Shown: positions 54,496 through 64,000 of the stretch, in pieces
How the letters are laid out: every line of letters begins with the position of its first letter
How positions within the stretch are numbered: position 1 is the first letter of the stretch
From: Sympetrum striolatum
Taxonomy: Eukaryota; Arthropoda; Insecta; Odonata; Libellulidae
NCBI GenBank assembly: GCA_947579665.1
Contig: OX388350.1
Span: 84,897,152-84,961,151, forward strand
DNA length: 64,000 nt
Reading direction: 5' to 3'
Notes under the pieces: generated by a model
Database searches by the model: none
What the model saw: only the letters and a program-made list of their open reading frames with translations
What the model was told of the DNA's origin: nothing
Program-made: the position numbers and the translations under genes

Positions 54496-56307
54496 ATGAG
54501 GAAAATGTGTGTGTGGTTGTTAATTTTAAGCCTTTTAGAATTAGTAAGAGGACAAAGTATTTTGCCGCTGAGTAATGGAATTGTATTTGAGAGGGAACAG
54601 GATGTGATGTTAACGGAGCATGTTTGGACTATTGTGATCAATTTTAATTTAAGAGATGTGCGGGATGAATATAAGAAATTAAAATTTATTTTTGAGAAGG
54701 TAAGAGAGAGAATTTCTATGGAAGAGACTTGGTCTCTGACTGACGGCTACATGTTAGCGCTTCAGAGAATGGAGGGAGAGTATGAAAGGGTGAAGGATGA
54801 GCTGGAGGTGTTTCTGGGGTTGTTAGAGGGACGAAGAGTACGTAGAGGATGGATAGACGTCGGGGGCACTGTATTAAAGACAGTATTTGGCACTATGGAT
54901 GCAGACGATCGGCGCCGTCTTGAAGATAGAGTTGCGCGGTTGGAGGAAGAAAGCGGGAGTGCGTTTGCCGAAGCCGCGTTACAGCTGACGATGGTGGAGG
55001 GGTTAGAGGAGAGAATCTCCAATCACACGCGAATTTTACGTAGCATGATGACGGAGATGCTTAATATTCGGAATCGGACCGCCAACTTAAGTAGAGAATT
55101 GCAAAATAGGGATCGCCAACTGCGGAATTTGTTGGGAGATGAAGACGCATTACGGCAAATTGGCCACGTTTTGGTGAATGCCAGGATAGATCTAGTTGGG
55201 TTAAGGAATGCCATAGAGCATAGCGTACATAGCCATCTTAGTAGTATTCTCGTGCCTCCCGGAAAATATTTGGAATTATTGAGAAACATAAGAGATAAAA
55301 TTAAGCACCCTTTGTACATGATGGTGCCTTGTGATTACGAGGCACTACATAATTACTATGAAATGGTGAAGGTTTCGGCAGTCGTTTTGGGGGAACGGCT
55401 CCGTGTCGTAATAGATGTACCTTTGGGGGATAAAGGAGGGTCGTTTGAGAGATACAGGATGAGGGTTTTCCCCGTTTTGTATCCAGATTTGGGTTTACAT
55501 GGCAAATGGGATGTTGGGCATACGTTGCTAATTAGTAATGATCGGTATTACTACACTGTGCTGACGGAAGGCGAATTAAGGGACTGTAAGGAAGGACCTC
55601 TCTTCATTTGTCCCGCGAACGTAGTCCTAAGAACTGGGGCAAATGGAGATTGTGAATATCAGTTGTTTATGGAAAAGCCGACAACTAATTGCGAGAAAGC
55701 GGTCAAAAATCTTACGACGCCATATTTCGGCCGATTGAAACAAGGATGGGTTTTCTCAGTTCCTACCCATACTCCCATAACCATAGTGTGCCACAGCTCG
55801 AGTCAAGTCAGTAGGCCTCAATCAGCTCATCTTCGAGGCAGCGGGGTGATCCAAAACGTCTCAAACTGCGATATTGTAGGAGATACCTTTAAACTGATGG
55901 CAGCTTGGCATGGTAAGCATGAGATCAACGGTAGCCTTTTGGAATTGGTGTTACCTAACATATTTATGTTCGAGGACGAGAGGGCTCTTTTAAATTTAGA
56001 AAATGGGACCGAATTAGAGAAGGTGAAGGTAGAAATAGAGGAAGACATGAGGGAATCTGGGAAGGGGATTGATTTCCGGAAACTGATGCACAGGATTGGT
56101 ACTCGCAGAAAGTCGGCAGCATCAATGAACTTACATATTAACATCGGTGGGGGAATTGCTGGTGCAGTGGTATGTGTTACGCTTATATTTTGGTGGCGCA
56201 AGTGGATTGCGAGTAAGTGCCAAATTGTACAAAATCGTGTGCATAAGCCGAAAGCAATAGACGCCAAGAATGTGCGGGTAGTGATTGAAGAAGATAGTCC
56301 GGAGTGA
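54496..56307 (+). CDS. env: Env glycoprotein, baculovirus F / errantivirus type
   Basis: 603 residues from the first ATG after pol; the frame is open further upstream but without an ATG. Residues 1-20 form a signal peptide (MCVWLLILSLLELVRG). A furin-like site, RRVRR (113-117), is followed by the fusion peptide GWIDVGGTVLKTVFG, the hallmark of insect F-type class I fusion proteins. A long heptad-rich helix follows (about 140-240). The ectodomain has several cysteines and seven N-glycosylation sequons. A transmembrane segment lies near 552-569 (GIAGAVVCVTLIFWW), with a basic tail of about 34 residues. It would mediate membrane fusion at cell entry and is what separates a retrovirus from a plain retrotransposon. 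It is expected to be translated from a spliced RNA. No truncation or lost motif is seen. Confidence 0.93.
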   Translation: MRKMCVWLLILSLLELVRGQSILPLSNGIVFEREQDVMLTEHVWTIVINFNLRDVRDEYKKLKFIFEKVRERISMEETWSLTDGYMLALQRMEGEYERVKDELEVFLGLLEGRRVRRGWIDVGGTVLKTVFGTMDADDRRRLEDRVARLEEESGSAFAEAALQLTMVEGLEERISNHTRILRSMMTEMLNIRNRTANLSRELQNRDRQLRNLLGDEDALRQIGHVLVNARIDLVGLRNAIEHSVHSHLSSILVPPGKYLELLRNIRDKIKHPLYMMVPCDYEALHNYYEMVKVSAVVLGERLRVVIDVPLGDKGGSFERYRMRVFPVLYPDLGLHGKWDVGHTLLISNDRYYYTVLTEGELRDCKEGPLFICPANVVLRTGANGDCEYQLFMEKPTTNCEKAVKNLTTPYFGRLKQGWVFSVPTHTPITIVCHSSSQVSRPQSAHLRGSGVIQNVSNCDIVGDTFKLMAAWHGKHEINGSLLELVLPNIFMFEDERALLNLENGTELEKVKVEIEEDMRESGKGIDFRKLMHRIGTRRKSAASMNLHINIGGGIAGAVVCVTLIFWWRKWIASKCQIVQNRVHKPKAIDAKNVRVVIEEDSPE

Positions 56308-56361
56308 GTTGCACTTAATAGATTTTATATAGTAAATACGTGCTTTGGTGGTTTAGTTTAG

Positions 56362-56394
<33 letters not shown>

Positions 56395-56588
56395 AGTGTT
56401 GAAGTAGATGCTGAAAGCAGTTAATATTGTAGATCATGTTTTACATTTATTTGTTACTTTTTATTAAATTTAATGTTTATTTTTATATTAGTTTAAGCCT
56501 GCACTTAATTGTATTGATGTGCTGATGTGGTTGATTGTGAATGCATTGGTAATTGTTGAGTTGCAGTTTATACTGCAACTCTAATTTT
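56308..56588 (+). other. Retroviral 3' untranslated region with 30-nt poly(A) tract and hairpin
   Basis: Between env and the polypurine tract. A run of 30 A occupies 56362-56391. A perfect 10-bp stem, GAGTTGCAGT (56558-56567) with ACTGCAACTC (56572-56581), closed by a TTAT loop, stands seven bases before the polypurine tract. The rest is AT-rich and non-coding. Confidence 0.7.
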
Positions 56589-56600
56589 GGTGGGGGATGG
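56589..56600 (+). other. Polypurine tract
   Basis: GGTGGGGGATGG abuts the right LTR. It is the expected primer for plus-strand DNA synthesis, although two T interrupt the purines. Confidence 0.7.
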
Positions 56601-56927
56601 TGTAAGTGTCAGGTTGTGCTACCCTGCCTCTTGCAGGGCTCGTCAGCATTCCCCGCCCCTTCGTCCTCTCAAGTAGCATCTTTATGGCGTGAGAATCTGC
56701 ACACCTGGGAGAATACAAGCTAACTACTGACGAAGGCTTGGGAGGACGGGGGGGATGGGGGAGAGACGCGGTTGCACGGGGCACGGGGAGTAGAGAAAGA
56801 GACGCGATGGTGATATGTAGTTGATTTCAAGTAAATAAAAAGCACTCGTTCTGATGCCAATGATTTCTTCTCTGTTCCCGGCTATTCTCTAAGCGAACCC
56901 TCACCCATCCTGTGGGCGGCCTTTACA
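56601..56927 (+). repeat. 3' LTR
   Basis: 327 bp, identical by eye to 49047-49373, including the G runs (56740-56761) and the AATAAA (56834-56839). Since LTRs are identical at integration, the absence of differences dates the insertion as very recent. Confidence 0.95.
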
Positions 56928-56931
56928 GCAT
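56928..56931. other. Target-site duplication, right (GCAT)
   Basis: Copy of the four bases at 49043-49046. Confidence 0.9.
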
Positions 56932-58911
56932 TAATGAGGACCCGATCCTTTCTCATTCTTTGTGGTGTGAAAGATTTTTCCGTAGAACCAACCTTATTGA
57001 AATTTATTTTATTATTGAAACAACGATTTGCATTAATGTTGCATTTCTACCAACTTAATCTGTTGATGGAAAGACTAATATATTGAGGATTGGTGAAGAG
57101 TTTTAATTTTTCGTAATAATTTTCGTAAATTGAAAAAGCAGCCATATATTCTAACATTCCAAAAACCCACTTGTAAAATGTTCTTTCACGTTTTGATATC
57201 CTATTTCTTAACCAAAGCATGAAATTTAGGAATAACGATTATGGAATACAGGTAAAAGGTATGATAAAAAAGAATATGAATTGTGTGTATAGCTGATATA
57301 TAAAACTTTCCTAAGTTTTCGTATGCTCGCCCCGCGATACTTCTCAGAATATAGTTTGTAACTGCTAACGCTGAAATATCACAACATTTCTTCCTTTTCA
57401 TGAGGTATATTATTTTTTTCTTAACATTAGTTTTGACTTAAATACACCAAAATCAAAACTGTATACGGAAAGGGACTTTAACCGTCATTTAAATCGCATG
57501 AAGATGTTAACTTTTATATTTTACGGATAAATAAGATTTAAATAGATGGGATCAAGAAAAAAAATTATTTCTGCGTCTGCATATTTATATGTTGAGAAGT
57601 AAAGTAGAGGCCGCACTTAACGCTGGAAATGACCAGACTGGCGTTCGCAGTTTCTCCACCCCTTAAGTTTTCAGAAGTTTCTTTTTATTAATTCTAGCAT
57701 ATTCCGTGGCATTTCGCTTCCCATGATGATAGGGTCAGTTTCTCTGATTGACCTTCAGCTTTGAGACGCTATAAAGGAAGCATTCCGAGAGCCCAATCCA
57801 ATTTCGACAGACCATCTCGTTGGAGGAAAAATTGGGAAGACTGCGAAGACCTTGGCTCCCGAAAAAAATATTAGGGCTGCGAATTATCATAGTCATAAAA
57901 AAGATATCAAGATCTTCTTCAGGTCGGCTTCAATAATTTATGCAATTCGGGTTATTTTATTACTCGTGTTTTTGTATCTTCTGCCATGTTGTAACATCGT
58001 TATCCCGCCTCTGGCTATGTATCGTATAGTCAAGGATGAAAAAATTCTCCAGGAGCTATATAAAATTAGACAATTTATAACGGAAATGCTAAAATTTTGC
58101 AACATCAACGAGCTAATACTATTAATTTAGAACTAAAATTCCAATGCTCCATTTTAACCAAAAGATATATTTTAAGAAATTCTTGCGAATCACCAACAAA
58201 ATAGCAAAATCACCAAAAAAGCGAGAAAACAGCGGTTATCGAAGAAACAATGAAAATTTGTTTTGTATCAGTTGAAACATGAATATCTTTACTAGCTGAG
58301 TACTAACTGTGGAGTCGAAGGTTTAAGTTTTTCTTTCTTTTATACTTTATTTTACATGAATAGTTTGGTTAGTTAGAGATCGCGGGAGATAATGAAGGTT
58401 GTAGCGAAGTTTTTGCAGCTTTAGATACAAAATTATGGAAGCTATATTCCTAGAAGTAAACATGAGCAACACTGAATAGATTTGACTCTTTCATTGCGAT
58501 AATCGAAATACACAAATAAAGTAATAGAGCAATATATAGTGGACTCCGGTAATTTGTTTTTAATTTTACTGTGATTATGGATAATTAGCAAGTGATAAAT
58601 CCTCGTATGATTTGCTTGAGAAGTTCAGTTTTCTCAAGCGAAGGGTTGAATTCTCTTCTTTAAAAAATTTTGTAGTATATGTTACTTGTCCTTAACCAGT
58701 CCAATAACTATATACTTGCCGATGAAAATTATGAAGATATTGAAACTAAACGTTCCGAAAAGGAGACTTTTGGCTTGCTACAGCATTGAACCGGATCCCA
58801 TAAGGTACGGAAGAATGTTACCCGTGTAAAAGAATACATTTAACAGTATATTTAGTTTTGTTTTCCAGATAATATTTGAAAATTTCTACCAGTTCCTTTC
58901 GCAGATTTTCT
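56932..58911. other. No gene recognised
   Basis: AT-rich right flank of the retrovirus. A 92-codon plus-strand frame at 57852-58130 has hydrophobic and lysine-rich runs but no recognisable domain. The patch at 57600-57800 is slightly GC-richer without motifs. Confidence 0.4.
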
Positions 58912-58959
58912 CTCGTCTTTCTATTCCTCTATCTGCTGATAGAGGAATAGAAAGGCGAG
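58912..58959. repeat. 22-bp near-perfect hairpin
   Basis: Bases 58912-58933 (CTCGTCTTTCTATTCCTCTA...) are complementary to 58938-58959 at every position except one G.U wobble, with a 4-nt loop, TGCT. Such a long, tight, non-AT-only palindrome is the strongest isolated inverted repeat in the window apart from the SINE pair. It is short for a microRNA precursor. Its origin is unknown. Confidence 0.75.
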
Positions 58960-61900
58960 TTAATTCACTTAAAATTCACATCAGAATTCTTTAGAATAGT
59001 GATCATCGTGATACGAATAGTTCCTTCCGTTAGATGAAATATCATCCCTTCAACGCTGGTTGTCGTTTTTTATTTCGGTGTCTCGTATTGTCCTTTCCTA
59101 AGCCTCCCACATCCTTTCGACCTTGATCCATCTTTGTATCGCAGTGACCCGGTTCCGAATCCCACTCTCCTTTCAACGATTCTAAAGAAACATTCGAATG
59201 TTCACTCTCTGTACCTTACGATTCTATTTAGCAGTTGGAAAGTGACACAACATTTCGTTTCCATGCCGTATGCAGGCTAATAATTTGAAATAAATTAGAT
59301 AATAGTTTCCTAAATACATACTATTTATTAACACTGTATTAGTCCAAATTACGTTTTATCCAATTTCTACTAATAAATCTTTATAAACAGAACATTTTTT
59401 AATTGCTTTTTATTACAGGGTAGAAGAAAATTTATCTTTTATTGTTACATCAGTATCATTATTATCAGTAATGATATGTAAGCTATTGAGGTATGAGTAA
59501 ATGCTGAATTTTTACTTGTTATTTCTTGAATGTAAGAGTTGTTATTCTTTCGGTCATTTATGCATTATTTTGGCAATAAATTTACAAATTTAGGGGAGGT
59601 ACCAAATCAGAAGATTACTCCTTAAAATTGTAATTTGGGTTTTGATTTTTCCCCTCTCTTTTCTCCTTCTTTTAAAATATGATCACAGAAGATAATAATG
59701 ATTACCTTTATAATAAAGTTATAGATTACCGAATCTCCGAAAGTTTATCATAATAAGAAAAACACTCTCATACATTCATATCGATTACGTAACTTCCTGG
59801 GGAAATAAACAGAATTCAGGAAAACTCGACTGATAACAGACAATTGAAATTCGTACGGAAGATTTAAATGACAGGAAAGCGCTTTCTAAAACTTGAAAAA
59901 GGTTTTCCAAAAAATGCTAATGCATTGAAAACGCAAGGTCATATTTTTCGTAACCCATATTTGTTGGGAGATATAATTTTTAGTGATCGGAATGCAATCT
60001 TTTTTTCCCTTTCACATCTGATTCGATCAGTTACATTAGATATTACATTTGTGTATTTATTCATGGAAATAGTAGATATTTGTGTCTTTCTTAATGTTAT
60101 CATGGTATGCGAATCTTATTGCAATACTTTTAGAGCCTTTCGGAAAATTCTGCTTTTATTATAGGTCTAAAGTCAACTTTATTTTTATTAGAAATGTACA
60201 TTTTTACTATTACCTATGAATATATTTTAACATATAAACCTTGAAAGGTTTTTAGACTGAAATTTGTTTGAAGGGATAACAGGAGCCTCAAGTGTTCTAT
60301 TTTCCTCATCTGCTCCCTGAGGCGCATTTTGAAGTCTAAATTTGCACGACAACGAACAGAACAAAGGCGTGAGTTGTTGATAAAAATGGCAACATCTTGG
60401 TACGGCCTACTCCCATTCGAAAGGGTGCCATTAATCAAATCCGCCGACGCCTTCCTCGCGTTTCCCTTTCTGTTTCGCTGACTTACGGTAGTCCTTCCCG
60501 CCCTCTGATGGCACTGCTCCGAGAGACGCGTTTGGACTTTTTGTTGGGTCGTTCCTAAAGTTATCGAATCCCTGGTTTTCCTAATCTGATGTTACTTTAA
60601 GCTAACGTAGAGATATTGCAGAGTATTTATTGTATGTAGTTATTGTAAACTTCCAACAATTAGAAGTGTCGGCAGATTGTCTTACGACAGTTATACATGA
60701 CAACAGCTTTTTGGTGAATGCCTATGAGTGCCATCTGGTAATTTATTTAATTCCTTGTATATTTTCGTACACATTTTGTATATTATTTCAATTTTTCGTA
60801 GCACTTTATTTGTTTTTAAAGTTATACCTTAAATATAACTAACCATTTACCCAGTGATCTATGGTATCTCCATATTATGCTTTGGAACTTCTAATTTTAC
60901 ATTTTATTGCCATTATCATCTTTATTTTGAACAGGTTCTTCGTAGCCTTTTCGATATTGTGTTTCATGCTGCAGAAACCATACGCTAAACTTCGGAAGGG
61001 TTTTTTTATATACCCAAAAACTCTTCCCATTATTTTTTTACTCTACCTATAATGGCATATAGTTACGTTGAAATACTTTAATAACGAAATAATACGAAAG
61101 ATAACAATGAAAAATAAATATAAATTTATATATCCACATAATCCATGATATTTATCCATTAAATATAATACTATTTTCCATTATATTTACAATAGACGCA
61201 AAATACTATGGGCTAAGGAACAATCTCATTGAAATAAATGCGTTTTCTCAGGAAGGGAAGGAACGGACCGATGAAACGCCCTTAAATGCAACCTACAGAC
61301 CGCTAGTTTCTCACCTCTAGTTTAGTTATGCCCTCAGGGGGATAGACAATTTATCCCTCCGCCCCACCGTTTACCTACAGCCCTGCATTGTACTTAAAAG
61401 TCCACATATTTTCCCAAGACGATCCTCGGAGAAAGCTAATAATATCCGTTATCGTAACAACTTGACTAGATAAATAGAGAAAGTCTTTCGAATTAAGACG
61501 ATCTAGAAATCGGCATTCTTCGGTCAAACAGAAAACCTCTGATGGACATCGGTCATCCGTAAAATAACAGTCCCCGCTCTCTCCTAATTAGAGGATGGCC
61601 CAGAAGAATGGTCGAGGATGCGTTATTTATGAGGTAGAGAAAGCATCGGCTATGATTAACTTAAAGAGTATTTGGGTAACAGAAAAAACCTATTTGGAGA
61701 TCTCGTGTAATGTTAAGTGGAAGTTCTGGAACCAATTTTCTCTTCTGATGGTTCAATTTATTTTTTGTTTGGATACTCGAGGAGATGTCCTGTTTAAATC
61801 TTCGTATGCATCTAATAATCATCTCATCGTATAAGCTCTGGCATGTGTTAGAAAGTGCTGCATATGTTTTATCTCCAATTATGTAAATAGAGATGGTTAT

Positions 61901-64000
61901 GACTCAATTCATGGGCTTCTGGTGTTGGAGTTGTTGGTTTAGAGTTTTCTCTCCTTATTTCATAATAAAGTAAATGAAATATGTACGGGTAAGTTCCACC
62001 TCCATTTAAAATGAGGAGAATTTTTACATATTTATTTTATTTAGGGAGTAAAACTCTCTTTAAAACGTTTACTGTGGAAATTTAAAAACATGTCTTATTC
62101 CCTTTATTCTGGGCTTTCACTAGGTAACACCTTCGTATATTCAGGCTATTTTATTTTAATCTAATACGGAATTTCAAATATTTGAATATTTATCCATCGA
62201 TGTTATAGAGAAAATAAGTGTTATTCCTTCACCCTGCTGGGTACAGCTTTCTGTTGATATTCCTCAATATAAACCAACTGAAATATGCAATCACGCCTAT
62301 GAAAACAGCCGTACTTTTAGCATTATTTAGAAATATTGAAAATCTAATTATCTCTGTCACGAAGTCACGCCTTCGAATATCCATTTCAAGGCGTCAAGCT
62401 ATGAAAGTAGAAAAAATAGTTACGAAATTTTTCGTGACGGTTTCTAAGAAACAGGTATTTTTAAAACAGGTTATTGGTATGATAATATGACTCCGATCCT
62501 ATGTATAGGCCAGTTCTCTTTAATTAAGTGGATTTATTTTCTAATTTCGAAGACATTTTCTTTCTTAATTCATCTCGTATTTTAATTATTAAAGAGCTTC
62601 AATTCCGCAAAAGTGCTCCGTCGTTTTGGTCGCTTCTACTTTACTTTCCCCGAAACATATTATTATTTTCTTATGCAATATGGTCTGATTGTAAAAATGT
62701 CTTATTTTCTTAAAAATCATTTTTTATTGAATGCTTTAGAATTTTATTGGTCGTCTAGTAGAATTAACTAATATAAAAACGGGTTTCGGGAAGTGAACAT
62801 AATTCTAAATGCACAATTTAAATCAATAAGACTAATAAATTTATCTTAGAATATTGGATAGGAAAAACATGTCACTGTTTTCGAACTGGAGCGATAAGTT
62901 TCATATATCGATTTCATTTATGAGTTACCAAATGGTACTGGGTTCGCCAACAGCTCGTTCGGAATAATGTCCATAAAGTTGCAAGTATAGATCGATTTTA
63001 CATTTTGCAGGCGAAGTTATGAATCTAGCTAAATTATAAATTAAGGCAGAAAGAAAGGAATGGGAATGTAAGGTTTTCAGTCAGAAAATATTGTTTTAGA
63101 TAAAATTTCGCGAGAATTTCGCCAAAAAACGCGAAAAGCATGTGAATATTTTTATTTTCAACAACTTTTATAAAAAATGTAAATAAATCATTCCAATAAT
63201 GCACTTGAAACTAATACGATTGTTATGACCAAACTCATCTTTTTTCTTTTGGGAAAGAAATTAGGAGGGAAAAATTACTAAAGAACTTTTCCCATATAGA
63301 ATCATTGGTGCACTATATAGCATAACATATAGAATAGCAAATGATTCTAAATGAATCAACGTAATAAATTAGCAAGATTTCGATTCGATGGAGCTGCATG
63401 TAATTGGAAATCTCGAAGAGAAATGAACGGTGAAGTTGAAATCCGATATGACATTCCACTAGGAAATGTCTTAGCAAGATTTATGATCGATGGAAAATTA
63501 ATTATCTCAATTGAAATCGATTTTTGTACAGCATGTAGCCATTAGAAATACTAAAATTATTGTATACTCGGTTTAACCCCCCGTGGAATCACCTTGGATG
63601 GAGTTAATTACTGTGCTATTTTAATTTAAAATAAAGAAATAATTCCATTCCTGCAAGTTCACAACAGAAAATTGTATGAAAAATTCACTTTACAAACATG
63701 AACATTAAATGCATCCCAGATTCCTATTTTTCACGAGAAATAAGCCTTTAAAAACAGCATCTAATATCGTTTAATTCCTAGATAATTGTACTCTTCAGTG
63801 CCAATTAGGTGTTAAGATGACAATATCATGTAAACAAGCAACTATCCCTGAAGTTCGACGAATAATTATTTTTCCTTCTTTTCTGCTTATTTGGAAAGGA
63901 AAAATTTAATGGATTAGTTCACAATTACTCCAAAATATTTGATTTATTTTTCCAATGAGAACATTACAAAGGATTTCAATTAGTTATATAATTACCATAA
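58960..64000. other. No gene recognised
   Basis: AT-rich to the end of the window. The longest frames (98 codons at 59868-60164, 90 codons at 62218-62490) lack domains. A GC-richer patch at 60290-60560 could be regulatory. At 63366-63500 the words TTAGCAAGATTT...CGATGGA occur twice about 110 bp apart. No RNA gene or shared repeat was found. Confidence 0.4.

Larger units (their letters stand above)
49047..56927 (+). mobile_element. Complete env-bearing Ty3/gypsy endogenous retrovirus (Errantivirus-like)
   Basis: 7881 bp from LTR to LTR with duplicated GCAT at both ends. In order it has an LTR, a PBS, a 99-bp leader with a 28-nt poly(A) tract, gag, pol in the -1 frame, env, a 3' UTR with a 30-nt poly(A) tract and a hairpin, a polypurine tract, and an LTR. 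The pol order PR-RT-RNaseH-IN and the env of baculovirus-F/errantivirus type place it among insect endogenous retroviruses. Unlike some errantiviruses, as I recall them, its Gag carries CCHC knuckles. No stop or frameshift interrupts the three genes and the LTRs are identical, so the insertion is very young. It lies antisense to the lectin gene, 12 kb right of the nearest exon found. Coding GC is near 50%, well above the flanks. Confidence 0.95.

Noticed and set aside
58912..58959. microRNA precursor.
   Set aside because: A 22-bp stem with a 4-nt loop is too short for normal Drosha/Dicer processing; kept only as a palindrome.

Overview
The window looks like a piece of an AT-rich arthropod, most likely insect, nuclear genome. 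It has large introns, many decayed non-LTR retrotransposons and SINE-like repeats, GT-AG bounded exons of a conserved C-type lectin, and an insect-type endogenous retrovirus. There are no operons, prokaryotic-style genes, rRNA genes or CRISPR arrays. The species cannot be told from the sequence alone.

The dominant feature is a complete env-bearing Ty3/gypsy-type endogenous retrovirus (Metaviridae, Errantivirus-like) on the plus strand at 49047-56927. It has two 327-bp LTRs that read as identical, a 4-bp target duplication (GCAT), a primer binding site, a polypurine tract and three long open frames. Gag (49473-50387) has a capsid region and two CCHC knuckles. Pol carries protease, reverse transcriptase, RNase H, a D,D35E integrase with GPY/F, and a long basic/proline-rich tail. 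Env (54496-56307) has a signal peptide, a furin-like site with an insect/baculovirus F-type fusion peptide, and a transmembrane anchor. Gag and Pol overlap in the -1 frame, and a textbook TTTAAAC slippery heptamer sits in the correct phase at 50339-50345, followed by a GC-rich hairpin. Identical LTRs and open frames point to a very recent insertion.

The host gene I can support is on the minus strand: three exons of a C-type lectin (CTL). An upstream exon at 36929-37056 ends in phase 0. It is followed by two homologous exons of exactly 109 bp, at 30106-30214 and 19804-19912. Each starts in phase 0 and ends in phase 1, so including both would break the frame. They look like mutually exclusive alternative exons encoding the N-terminal helical part of the carbohydrate-recognition domain. 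The signal-peptide exon and the C-terminal CRD exons were not found; the latter should lie left of this window.

The rest is intronic or intergenic DNA with decayed repeats: non-LTR retrotransposon remnants (1-560 minus, 15790-16470 plus, 43983-44653 plus), a tRNA-derived SINE with an inverted partner (10480-10790) and scattered copies of its tail, a roughly 200-bp repeat family with a conserved 3' hairpin (12796-12999, 17427-17634, 33983-34035), a short repeat family in four copies, a degenerate minisatellite (2160-3560), and several strong isolated palindromes. Stretches where I see nothing are listed as such.
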